Origin: Spirochaetia bacterium | GTDB lineage: Bacteria > Spirochaetota > Spirochaetia > Treponematales > Breznakiellaceae | Reading direction: 5' to 3' | DNA: 13,433 nt | NCBI GenBank assembly: GCA_025997715.1 | Contig: BNUY01000083.1 | Coordinates: 1-13,433 of the forward strand | In this document: positions 5,922 through 13,433 of the stretch, piece by piece | How positions within the stretch are numbered: position 1 is the stretch's first letter | How the letters are laid out: each line of letters begins with the position of its first letter | The notes under the pieces: generated by a model | What the model was told of the DNA's origin: nothing | Seen by the model: only the letters and a program-made list of their open reading frames with translations | Databases searched by the model: none | Made by a program: the position numbers and the translations under genes

Positions 5922-5975
5922 AAAAATGCTTGACAAAAGAGTAGGAGATATTTTAGTATGAGAATTACGGTGAAG
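5922..5975 (+). repeat. Left 54-bp direct repeat flanking the restriction-modification genes
   Basis: This segment matches 9101-9154 at 47 of 54 positions without gaps, and includes a whole promoter. The two copies lie just outside the AT-rich restriction-modification pair in the same orientation. The right copy leads into a different gene. Confidence 0.75.
5930..5959 (+). promoter_or_regulatory. Promoter of the restriction-modification operon
   Basis: Consensus TTGACA (5930-5935) and TAGTAT (5954-5959) are separated by 18 bases. The second copy of this promoter at 9109-9138 preserves both hexamers and the spacing. The right end of the MITE target duplication abuts the -35 box, so any upstream regulatory sequence has been moved away by 158 bases. 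Confidence 0.7.
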
Positions 5976-6020
5976 CTGTAATAGAGACTAGTGTATTTGG
6001 GGAAAAAGAGGAGAGGGATT

Positions 6021-7007
6021 ATGGCAACAGGGAGAACCATTAGTGCAAAGTTGCTCACAGATTTTGACAAAAAAGTCATTGCTTTATGCGAAGCAGTATC
6101 AAATTCTTTGAAAGAATGTATTCCCGAAGAAAATAGATCCATTTATTGGAAAAAATTTGGTAAAATCAGCTTTTCCCGTGATGGCGGACTTGGGTTAGGC
6201 GGCGGAAAACTACAACGAGATGCAATATGTACAAGGGGACGTGGTGGAAAAGCACCGTTCTCAAATAGGAATTTGCGTTGGCACCCTTTGACAGTTGCCG
6301 CCGAAAAACCTCGTCATGCACGAGAGATAGAGCGAATTGAAATAGAGAACAATACTTTGATATTTGTTGTCAATATTAATGGTAAGATAAAAAAATATCC
6401 ATCAGATAAAGTTCACGAATTACCTGTTAGATTTGTCGCTACATCAAAGCATTGGCAAGAACATATTGAAATTGTTAAAAATTGGAACGACACGCAATGG
6501 ACTCAAAATTCTTGCGTGATCCCCGCTCCTGAAGCTTGCGGGTGGTATGATAGTGTTGAAACATTCTCATTGTTAGGAATTGCTGTTGCTGTAGAATTGT
6601 ATAAAGCAGATTATGAAACCGTGTATTCAAAAACGATAGAATTATTAAAGAATCAAGACATTGATAAAAATATTTCCCTGCCTTCTGCATTGTTTCCTAC
6701 GTCGAGAGAAGATATAACAAGATGCCCTATTACAAAAATGTCTATTGCAAATAATCTTGACCAATTCCGTAAAGAAGATAGAGGTGAAACATGGCAACCG
6801 AACTGGAGAACTTCTAAAAAAGATGAAGGCGATGATGCAAGTATACAAATAATGCATGTTAATCCTCTTGTTGAAAAAGAAATTAGGCACAATGCAAGTA
6901 ATGTTAGATACGGATTCCGCTGGTCAAATGTTGCAATGACGGATCATTCACTTGATGAAACGTTAGATTTTATGGAGCAAATTGTTAGGGTTCACGGCAG
7001 GGTGTAA
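6021..7007 (+). CDS. Putative type II restriction endonuclease
   Basis: A 328-residue protein whose partner methyltransferase follows with a one-base overlap (TAATG), the classic layout of a restriction-modification pair. The amino half is not recognisable to me. The C-terminal 100 residues look like an HNH/beta-beta-alpha-metal nuclease: CPIT at 235-238, IQIMHVNPL at 275-283, RHN at 289-291 and NVRYGFRWSNVAMTDHS at 294-310, with candidate catalytic His279, Asn294 and His309. A BstXI-like enzyme is an alternative, since a single-domain specificity subunit would suit such a split palindromic site. The frame is open from a GTG at 5991, but ATG 6021 has AGGAGAGG upstream and is preferred. Composition is more AT-rich than the flanking genes. 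The endonuclease role is mainly inferred from the partner. Confidence 0.65.
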   Translation: MATGRTISAKLLTDFDKKVIALCEAVSNSLKECIPEENRSIYWKKFGKISFSRDGGLGLGGGKLQRDAICTRGRGGKAPFSNRNLRWHPLTVAAEKPRHAREIERIEIENNTLIFVVNINGKIKKYPSDKVHELPVRFVATSKHWQEHIEIVKNWNDTQWTQNSCVIPAPEACGWYDSVETFSLLGIAVAVELYKADYETVYSKTIELLKNQDIDKNISLPSALFPTSREDITRCPITKMSIANNLDQFRKEDRGETWQPNWRTSKKDEGDDASIQIMHVNPLVEKEIRHNASNVRYGFRWSNVAMTDHSLDETLDFMEQIVRVHGRV

Positions 7008-9079
7008 TGATGAATAATCTTACAACTCCTATCAAAAAAGAACTCGATCTCTTTGATCAAGCGGAGTTGAATAAACCTAAAAAATTATTGCATAAAAAAA
7101 ACCTCAAGCCAATAAATAACCTCAAGGTTATATTTAGAGATATTCGGGATTATTTTGCAGGGAACGTTACAGGAATTACTAGAGATGAAAAAATTGCACA
7201 AAATATTATGCGGCTATTGTTTTGTAAAATATTTGATGAAAAAAATACCAAATCAAATGAATTAGTCTCCATGGCCAATAGACCAAATGAAACGCTGCAA
7301 GAATTTCAAAACAGAATATTTTCTGTGTTTAATCAAGTAAAACAACGTTATTCAGATATTTTTGACGATGATGAAATAATTGAAATTGAGAGCAGTGATC
7401 TATCTTTTATTGTTTCAAAATTAGAAGAATACAGTATCGTAAATGCAGAAAGAGATATAATAGCAGACGCATTTGAAGAACTTATTGGAAAAATGTTTAG
7501 AGGTGGAGAAGGTCAATTTTTTACACCAAGAAATATAGTTCAAATGATGATAGATGTTTTACAGCCCCAAGAAAATGAAAAAATTATAGACCCCGCTTGC
7601 GGAAGTGGTGGGTTTATTGCTAATGTTGTTAAATATTTTGTAAAAAACAACATTTCTAATCACAATATATTCGGCATTGATAAAGACTTATTTCTTTCAA
7701 GACTTTCAAAAATATATCTTACAATGTTAGGCGAAAACGAATATCATATTTATTGTGAGAACAGTTTAGGACAGCCAAGTATTTGGAAAGCAGAAACGCA
7801 ACAACATATACAATTAAATTCTTTTGATGTTATTCTTACCAATCCGCCATTTGGAGCAAAAATCCCCGTTATAGGGCAGGATTTATTGTCCCAATTTGAA
7901 CTGGGGCATTATTGGACAAAAGATAAGGCAGAGAATAAATGGTTATTGACAAACAATATTCGAGATAAACAACCTCCTCAAATACTCTTTATTGAAAGAA
8001 TTATTCACTTACTAAAAGAAGGCGGCAGAGCTGGTATTGTTCTGCCGGAAGGTATATTCGGCAATCCTTCAGACCGTTATATTTGGGAATATATACGCAA
8101 ATATGCTTCAATAATAGGAATCGTTAGTTTGTCGCAAGAGGCATTTCAACCAAGTACCCACACCAAAACGAGTGTTGTTTTTTTAGAAAAAAAACTAAGT
8201 TCACGAAAAAATGTTTTTATGGCTGTTGCAGAGAAAATTGGTCATAATAAAAACGGAAAAGAAATTTACAAAATAAATAACGATGGTTCTTATATTTCTG
8301 ATAGTCACGGAAATATAATCATTGATGATGATACACCTGCTATTGCAAATAATTTTTCAAAATATCTAAAAGACAACCTTGAAAAAGAAAGTCATTTAGG
8401 ATTTATAGTACCTAACGAAGATATTTCATTAAACATTTATATTCCTGAACATTATGGACCAGAAATCAAAGAAAAAATCAGCATATTAAAAACAGATACA
8501 AAATATCGCCTTGTTACCGTTGGTGAGTTATTAAACGATAATGTTATACAAATTAAACGAGGAAATGAAATTGGATCACAACATTATGGTAGTGGAAATA
8601 TCCCATTCATTAGAACTACCGACATTGTAAATTGGGAAATGAAAATGGACACTGTAAAAGCTGTTGCGGACGAAGTTTATAACAAATATAAAAAATTGCA
8701 AGATATAAAAGAGAACGATATATTTTTTGTAAATGACGGTACATTTTTAATTGGACGTTCCAGTATGGTAACTTTTTTAGATGTAAAAAGTGTTTATCAA
8801 AGTCATATCAAAAAAATACGTGTTATTGATTTTAATAAAATGAATCCTTATTATTTATTTTATTTACTTAATACAAACTTTGTTCAAAAACAAATTGAAG
8901 CAAAAACATTTGTTCAAGCTACGCTTTCAACATTAGGAGATAGATTACTTGAAATTATATTGCCAGTAAGTACTGATAAAAATGAAATTGATAAAATAAG
9001 TAATGATATAAAATATATTATTGAAAACAAAGCCGTATTACGGCAAAACGCTTTAAGAATTATTGATGAATCGTGTTAA
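7007..9079 (+). CDS. HsdM-like N6-adenine DNA methyltransferase fused to a specificity domain
   Basis: A 690-residue protein. The N-terminal 160 residues form the helical HsdM_N-like region. GEGQFFTPRNIVQMM (168-182) precedes the SAM-binding motif I DPACGSGGF (195-203), and the catalytic motif IV is NPPF (279-282); together these define a gamma-class adenine methyltransferase. From about residue 495 the protein changes to a HsdS-like target-recognition domain (KYRLVTVGELL... SGNIPFIRTTDI ...), ending in a helical segment suited to dimerisation. There is one recognition domain instead of the two in type I HsdS, so a dimer would read a two-part palindromic site. It methylates host DNA to protect against the upstream endonuclease. 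ATG at 7007 or 7010 are both possible. The gene is strikingly AT-rich beside its neighbours, a sign of recent transfer. Confidence 0.92.
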   Translation: MMNNLTTPIKKELDLFDQAELNKPKKLLHKKNLKPINNLKVIFRDIRDYFAGNVTGITRDEKIAQNIMRLLFCKIFDEKNTKSNELVSMANRPNETLQEFQNRIFSVFNQVKQRYSDIFDDDEIIEIESSDLSFIVSKLEEYSIVNAERDIIADAFEELIGKMFRGGEGQFFTPRNIVQMMIDVLQPQENEKIIDPACGSGGFIANVVKYFVKNNISNHNIFGIDKDLFLSRLSKIYLTMLGENEYHIYCENSLGQPSIWKAETQQHIQLNSFDVILTNPPFGAKIPVIGQDLLSQFELGHYWTKDKAENKWLLTNNIRDKQPPQILFIERIIHLLKEGGRAGIVLPEGIFGNPSDRYIWEYIRKYASIIGIVSLSQEAFQPSTHTKTSVVFLEKKLSSRKNVFMAVAEKIGHNKNGKEIYKINNDGSYISDSHGNIIIDDDTPAIANNFSKYLKDNLEKESHLGFIVPNEDISLNIYIPEHYGPEIKEKISILKTDTKYRLVTVGELLNDNVIQIKRGNEIGSQHYGSGNIPFIRTTDIVNWEMKMDTVKAVADEVYNKYKKLQDIKENDIFFVNDGTFLIGRSSMVTFLDVKSVYQSHIKKIRVIDFNKMNPYYLFYLLNTNFVQKQIEAKTFVQATLSTLGDRLLEIILPVSTDKNEIDKISNDIKYIIENKAVLRQNALRIIDESC

Positions 9080-9100
9080 AGCAGGCAATCATTTGGGTAA

Positions 9101-9154
9101 AAAAACGCTTGACAAAAGAGGATGAGATATTGTAGTATGAAAATTATGATGAAG
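9101..9154 (+). repeat. Right 54-bp direct repeat flanking the restriction-modification genes
   Basis: This is the counterpart of 5922-5975, with seven substitutions and no gaps. Upstream similarity continues as a run of A residues. It is uninterrupted and shows what the left copy looked like before the MITE insertion. Confidence 0.75.
9109..9138 (+). promoter_or_regulatory. Promoter of the DUF2779 stub and helicase-nuclease operon
   Basis: TTGACA (9109-9114) and TAGTAT (9133-9138) have an 18-base spacer, as in the left copy. It lies 31 bases before the ATG of the truncated DUF2779 frame and is the only clear promoter before the nuclease and helicase genes. Confidence 0.7.
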
Positions 9155-9168
9155 GAATGCTCCCCCCC

Positions 9169-9378
9169 ATGAACCTCTCCAAATCCCGCTACTGCTCCGG
9201 CCTGCAATGCCCCAAAATCCTCTGGCTAAATCAAAACAAGCCGGAAGTTTACGATGCTTCCGTCCTGAACGAAGCCGTCCTGGAACAAGGCAATGTGGTA
9301 GGGGATCTCGCCATGAGGTATTTCGGTGATTACACCGAGGCGCCCTATAATGTTACAAGGAGCCACAATAATCCATGA
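9169..9378 (+). pseudogene. DUF2779-family protein, amino-terminal stub
   Basis: The frame encodes about 60 residues typical of the start of DUF2779 proteins: MNLSKSRYCSGLQCPKILWL at residues 1-20, then a conserved segment with EQGNVVGDLAMRYFGDYTEAPYN. Similarity stops there; eight unrelated residues and a stop follow. Full DUF2779 proteins are several hundred residues and are predicted Cas4/RecB-like nucleases, so this is a 5' fragment whose catalytic part is gone. The stop overlaps the start of the nuclease gene (ATG 9375), which could couple their translation, so the stub may survive as a leader. An upstream in-frame ATG at 9157 would add four residues but sits directly against GAAGGA. Remnant versus functional leader is unresolved. 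Confidence 0.65.
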
Positions 9379-12035
9379 CCACCATTACCTTCGGTTTACA
9401 TCAAAATGACGCTGACTGGTCTGATAGCCCGGCAGCTATAGGCGAAATTCATCTTGGCCCGGAAGGGATGCTATCGTTCCTGCAAACACGGCTTGGACTG
9501 GGCGGTAAAGATGAGCCGGAGGCGGTTCGCATTGACCGGTACCGAAAACGAATGGAGGCTGTAAATTCTTCTTCCGTTTGGTTTCATGAATCGTTTAAAA
9601 AAGACCCCTTGGCTGCTGCCAAGCAGCTTTTAAGCTGGCGGGACGAGTTGATTCTTGCCGGGTGGGATGGCAAGGCATTACTGGAAGGTTCCAAACGTTT
9701 AGACGCATTATCTGCCATCGAGAAAGTATCGGAACCACCATTGCCGCCGGGGCGAGAAGATAAATTGCTGGAAGTATTAGCAGAGATTAAATATCTTGAT
9801 GAAGGCTGCATCGATACCATCTATTTGATCGAGCCTTTGGATATTCTTCCTTTCCTCTGGCAGCAAATCTTCAAAACATTTGGGGGAAAAATAAAAGAAA
9901 TACCTTTGCAAGACGCATGTGATAAGAATACCAATCTGGCAATTTTACAAAGACAAATTGCAAATCCAGGCCGGGCAGATGAAAAAGAAAACAAAAACTC
10001 ATTTAACGAAAAAGATGAATCACTTGTTCTGTTGGAAACTGATACTGAATGGGAGGCCGCCGAAGCTCTTGCGATGTGGTTGGCGGCAGACACCACAAAA
10101 AACGATCGGGTTACTATGATTGTTCCGGGCACATCCGGCGCATTGAGTTCTGCCCTGCATCACATGGGGTTACCGCGAACCGGCAGTAATGAACCGTCGA
10201 AGTGGCGGGCGCATTTGCAGATACTTCCCCTGGTTTTTGCCAACGCATGGGAACCGGTTGACATTGGGGCATTGACGGCTCTGCTGTCACTACCGATAAG
10301 CCCGATCCCATCAGAGGTTCGCTTTTGGCTGCTCCGGGCATTGGAAGAGGAAGCCGGTGTTAAAGGGAAAAAATGGGATGAGGCATTAGTAAAAATAAAG
10401 GAAAAATATACCGCCAAAGGATGGAAGACAGACACTGAAGTGGGCAAGATGCTTAAGGAAATAGAGGAAATGCTCGTATCAGAACGGTTTAAGCCCAATG
10501 AAGGAATCGCTGTTACTGATATTATCAAACGTTGTAAGTGGATACTAAAACATTTACCGCCTCAAAGCGAAGAAAATGAATTTCTTAAAAAACCAAGAAG
10601 TCAGGTAATGACTTTACAGCAACTTGTTGCGGGTCAGGAGAAAAAAATAAGCAGGGTAGAACTTGAGCGAATGATCGATTTACTGGTAACCGAAGAATCT
10701 TTTGGTTCTACTGCGGAGGCGGCGCCCTGGAAAGTTGCAGCCCATCCCGGCGGTGTGACAAACCCTCGCCCAATTCTTATTTGGTGGAACTTTATCAATC
10801 AACCGGTACCCGCAGCAACTTACTGGAACAAAACAGAACGAGAAGCGTTGAAAAGGGCCCGTATCATACTTGATGAGCCCGGCATAGTGCAGAAACGTGA
10901 GACCCTCGCATGGAAAAACGCTTTTCTAAAAGCCCAACAAACGGTCATCATGATTCGGCCTAAAAAATTGCGCGGCAAAGATACTGTCCGGCATCCATTG
11001 TGGGATATGATTACGGCATTTGCCGATTCCGATAAATTAGGCGGTAAAGGCGCACATGAAAAATTTATTCGTGATGTTCCCGGGGTATTCTTTACAGAAA
11101 CGCAATGGCAATTAGCAGGACGCACGGGTAAGACAGAGCAAATTGAGGAGGCGGGGTGGCCCAAGGAACATTCGTACAGTATTCCGGAACATCGGGTTAA
11201 GGCGAAAGAACATACATCTTACAGTGATATGAGCTCCCTCATTGGCTGCCCTCTGAGTTGGGTCTTAAAATATGAGGGGATATATGGCCATTCAACACCC
11301 GGAATAAGCAGAAGCCTTGGGAATCTATGTCATAGCATTGCCGAAGACCTTTTCAGGCAATCCCCGCATTGGGAACCGGACAAGGCAAAGAAAAAGGCGG
11401 AAAAACTTTTTGATGATAAGCTTGAATCCATGGCGATAGAATTATGCGCAGAAGATCGCGGCCTCGACAAAATACGTTACCGCAGGGAAGTGGGTCAGGC
11501 TATTCACGATTTGGTTATGCTGATAAACGAAAGGGGCTATACATTTAAGGCGGTAGAAACTGTTCGCAACAGTACGCTTTGCGGGGTTCCTTTTGAGGGA
11601 AGGTTGGATATGTTTTTGCAGGACAAACAAGAGAATCCTGTGGTGATTGATTTGAAATACTCAAAATGGGACGGATACAAAAAAGCAATTAAAGAAGGAA
11701 GGGACTTGCAATTGGCAAGCTACTCCTGGCTTCTGGAACAAACGGAAACGGCGCCTTATGAAAAAATAACCGCCGGCTATTTTCTTTTACCGCTTAACAA
11801 ATGGTTGGACGACGATCAGGAAACTCTGCGCGGAGTCTTTTCCCGTGCAACAACCGCATGGCAAACAGAATTGGAAAAATTGGATAAGGGTATTGTAACA
11901 AAGGGGGAAGAAAAAATTGATGACCCGGGCTCACTATTTAAACTTGAGGCGACATGTACCTTTTGCAATTATGTTGATTTGTGTAAAATAAGTGACATTG
12001 CGGGGGCGGATACCCCGGAGGATGAGGATGAGTAA
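9375..12035 (+). CDS. AddB-like PD-(D/E)XK nuclease subunit with 4Fe-4S motif
   Basis: An 886-residue protein. The C-terminal third is a RecB/AddB-family nuclease: conserved His653 in GNLCHSIAEDLF, Asp745 in GRLDMF and Asp759-x-Lys761 in VVIDLKYSK. Four cysteines fit an iron-sulfur cluster as in AddB and Cas4: Cys625, Cys861, Cys864 and Cys870 (C...CxxC-x5-C). Residues 1-600 resemble the inactive helicase half of AddB in layout, but I find no Walker A motif, and the protein is shorter than typical AddB. It most likely pairs with the UvrD-like helicase whose ATG lies 8 bases before this stop, resecting or degrading double-stranded DNA ends. ATG 9375 follows AAGGAG at 9358-9363. Its composition is clearly less AT-rich than the restriction-modification genes. 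Confidence 0.85.
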   Translation: MTTITFGLHQNDADWSDSPAAIGEIHLGPEGMLSFLQTRLGLGGKDEPEAVRIDRYRKRMEAVNSSSVWFHESFKKDPLAAAKQLLSWRDELILAGWDGKALLEGSKRLDALSAIEKVSEPPLPPGREDKLLEVLAEIKYLDEGCIDTIYLIEPLDILPFLWQQIFKTFGGKIKEIPLQDACDKNTNLAILQRQIANPGRADEKENKNSFNEKDESLVLLETDTEWEAAEALAMWLAADTTKNDRVTMIVPGTSGALSSALHHMGLPRTGSNEPSKWRAHLQILPLVFANAWEPVDIGALTALLSLPISPIPSEVRFWLLRALEEEAGVKGKKWDEALVKIKEKYTAKGWKTDTEVGKMLKEIEEMLVSERFKPNEGIAVTDIIKRCKWILKHLPPQSEENEFLKKPRSQVMTLQQLVAGQEKKISRVELERMIDLLVTEESFGSTAEAAPWKVAAHPGGVTNPRPILIWWNFINQPVPAATYWNKTEREALKRARIILDEPGIVQKRETLAWKNAFLKAQQTVIMIRPKKLRGKDTVRHPLWDMITAFADSDKLGGKGAHEKFIRDVPGVFFTETQWQLAGRTGKTEQIEEAGWPKEHSYSIPEHRVKAKEHTSYSDMSSLIGCPLSWVLKYEGIYGHSTPGISRSLGNLCHSIAEDLFRQSPHWEPDKAKKKAEKLFDDKLESMAIELCAEDRGLDKIRYRREVGQAIHDLVMLINERGYTFKAVETVRNSTLCGVPFEGRLDMFLQDKQENPVVIDLKYSKWDGYKKAIKEGRDLQLASYSWLLEQTETAPYEKITAGYFLLPLNKWLDDDQETLRGVFSRATTAWQTELEKLDKGIVTKGEEKIDDPGSLFKLEATCTFCNYVDLCKISDIAGADTPEDEDE

Positions 12036-13433
12036 TATCAAGATTATCAATGCAAGTGCAGGTTCAGGAAAGACCCATAAGCTTACCGAATTAGCATGTC
12101 GGAGTGTTAGGGATCGGAAAAGCACTATAAACGCAGACAACCTTTTTGCAACCACTTTTACGATAAAAGCGGCCGATGAATTAACGGAACGTCTGCGTCA
12201 AAACCTGTTATCCATCGGCATGAATGATGCGGTAAATCTATTACCGGAAGGATTTGTCGGGACCGTGAACAGCGTTTGTGCGCGTCTGCTCACGCAATAT
12301 GCCATTGACGCCGGCTTATCCCCTGCAACTGACGTTATCCCGGAGGAAGACTCCGAGCGTATTTTTAACAAAGCTGTAAACAAAGCTATTCATTACTATG
12401 TCAATGAGCTGGAATCAGTTTCCAAAAAATTAGGCAGACAGGGGGGCGGTGATAAAGAACACCCTCAGCCGGATTGGAAAAAAGATGTAGAGGAAATCGC
12501 TAAACTAGCCCGCAGTAACTGCCTGGATTCCAGGGCGATAAGGGCGTGTGCCGATAAATCCTGGGAATCCTTTTGCGATCTGTATAAGAATAAAAGAAAT
12601 AGTAATACCTATATTTCAGATTTGACTGAAGCCGCAACCCCCGTTATTAGTGTTTTAAAAAAAATGCCAAAACTGAACAAGGGCACAGGAGAATTGTTAG
12701 AGACACTGGTGAAAATTAAAGACAATCCATCTGTGTTAGAAAAATTAACATGGAATGAAAGGGAGAAACAGTCCCGATATTTCCCAACTGAGGCTGAATT
12801 TAAAAAATTTGAAAAATGTCTCCCAAACGAAAACCATAGAGATGCAATAGAATCAGTACAAAAACTCTTATCAAGATGGATGTATGATCCTCATTTCCTT
12901 GAAGACATCAAAGTCATGATTTATGGTGTCTTTAATTGTGCGGCACTGGCGGTTGAACATTATAAAGAATATAAGGATCAACATAGCTTAATTGATTTTA
13001 CCGATCAGGAAGCGGGAGTTTTGAGGCTGCTTGAATCAACGGACAAAACATTTTTCCGCAATTCGCTGAAAGAACGTCTCCGGCTTCTTTTTGTCGATGA
13101 ATTTCAGGATACCAGTCCCCTTCAATTGGCAATTTTCCGGGAGCTCGGCAATCTCTGTGACACATCCTATTGGATTGGCGACCCAAAACAATCCATTTAT
13201 GGATTTAGAGGCGCCGATCCTGCCTTAATGAATACTGTTAGCAGCAACTCCGGCCCCGGTGATACTGAAACTCTTGAATTCTCATATCGTTCCCGAATAA
13301 ATCTTGTTACGCTTTCAAATGCAGTTTTTGAAAAAGTATTTCCCGACATGAGTCCTACCCTGAAAATACCGGATGAACGTAAAGAGAAAGCCAAAGGCGG
13401 TGTGGTTGAAGCATGGTTTCTGGATGCCGCTAA
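12028..13433 (+). CDS. UvrD/RecB (AddA-like) helicase subunit, truncated by right edge
   Basis: About 468 residues are visible. SF1A helicase motifs are in order: Walker A ASAGSGKTHKL near residues 9-19, motif Ia FATTFTIKAADELTERLR near 40-57, Walker B LLFVDEFQDTSPLQ at 353-366, motif III WIGDPKQSIYGFRGAD just after 385, and motif IV LEFSYRS. A divergent 270-residue 1B-like insertion separates Ia from II. This is the active ATP-driven motor for the preceding nuclease subunit; ATG 12028 overlaps that gene by 8 bases behind GGAGGATGAGG. Whether it carries its own C-terminal nuclease domain, as AddA and RecB do, lies beyond the window. Confidence 0.92.
   Translation, partial: MSNIKIINASAGSGKTHKLTELACRSVRDRKSTINADNLFATTFTIKAADELTERLRQNLLSIGMNDAVNLLPEGFVGTVNSVCARLLTQYAIDAGLSPATDVIPEEDSERIFNKAVNKAIHYYVNELESVSKKLGRQGGGDKEHPQPDWKKDVEEIAKLARSNCLDSRAIRACADKSWESFCDLYKNKRNSNTYISDLTEAATPVISVLKKMPKLNKGTGELLETLVKIKDNPSVLEKLTWNEREKQSRYFPTEAEFKKFEKCLPNENHRDAIESVQKLLSRWMYDPHFLEDIKVMIYGVFNCAALAVEHYKEYKDQHSLIDFTDQEAGVLRLLESTDKTFFRNSLKERLRLLFVDEFQDTSPLQLAIFRELGNLCDTSYWIGDPKQSIYGFRGADPALMNTVSSNSGPGDTETLEFSYRSRINLVTLSNAVFEKVFPDMSPTLKIPDERKEKAKGGVVEAWFLDAA

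Noticed and set aside
9821..10528. Minus-strand frames of 75-122 codons within the nuclease gene
   Set aside because: They are Ser-rich antisense shadows of the continuous 886-codon nuclease frame.

Overview
The window looks like an accessory or defence-type island from a bacterial chromosome of moderate G+C. A spirochaete, probably Treponema-like, is my best guess. That rests on the DUF4116-type repeat protein and the general gene mix, and no marker gene settles it. No rRNA, tRNA, CRISPR array or complete insertion sequence was seen.

Left part (1-2156, minus strand): the 5' portion of a large AAA ATPase gene runs off the left edge. Upstream of it in the same orientation lies a DUF4116-type repeat protein. 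The AAA gene appears to have its own promoter, overlapped by an inverted repeat.

Middle left (2222-5740, plus strand): a compact row of genes with an ADP-ribose/nucleotide theme. In order they are a possible 23-codon leader ORF, an ADP-ribosylglycohydrolase (DraG-like), a cyclic-phosphate-processing receiver (cREC) protein, a NADAR-family N-glycosidase, an HD-domain (SAMHD1/dGTPase-like) phosphohydrolase and an unrecognised 77-aa protein. A conserved AT-rich motif containing TGCTTACATA sits just upstream of the first three main genes and of the divergent DUF4116 gene. I see no ADP-ribosyltransferase toxin in the window, so the cluster looks like the reversal/processing half of such a system.

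5741-6020: this intergenic stretch holds a 150-bp non-coding element. It has perfect 16-bp terminal inverted repeats (TIRs) starting GTAA and an exact 8-bp target-site duplication (TSD), the pattern of an IS66-type MITE. Inside are two paralogous hairpins with identical loops and compensatory stem changes. It inserted directly before the -35 box of the next promoter.

Middle right (6021-9079): an AT-rich restriction-modification pair. It consists of a candidate restriction endonuclease and a HsdM-like adenine methyltransferase fused to one target-recognition domain. The pair is bracketed by 54-bp imperfect direct repeats (47/54 identical), each carrying the same promoter, which suggests it arrived as a unit.

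Right part (9109-13433): the second promoter copy drives the amino-terminal stub of a DUF2779-family protein. That stub runs into an operon of a two-subunit AddAB-like helicase-nuclease: a nuclease subunit with PD-(D/E)XK motifs and four iron-sulfur cysteines, and a UvrD/RecB-type helicase truncated by the right edge. With the restriction-modification pair this looks like a DNA-processing defence neighbourhood.
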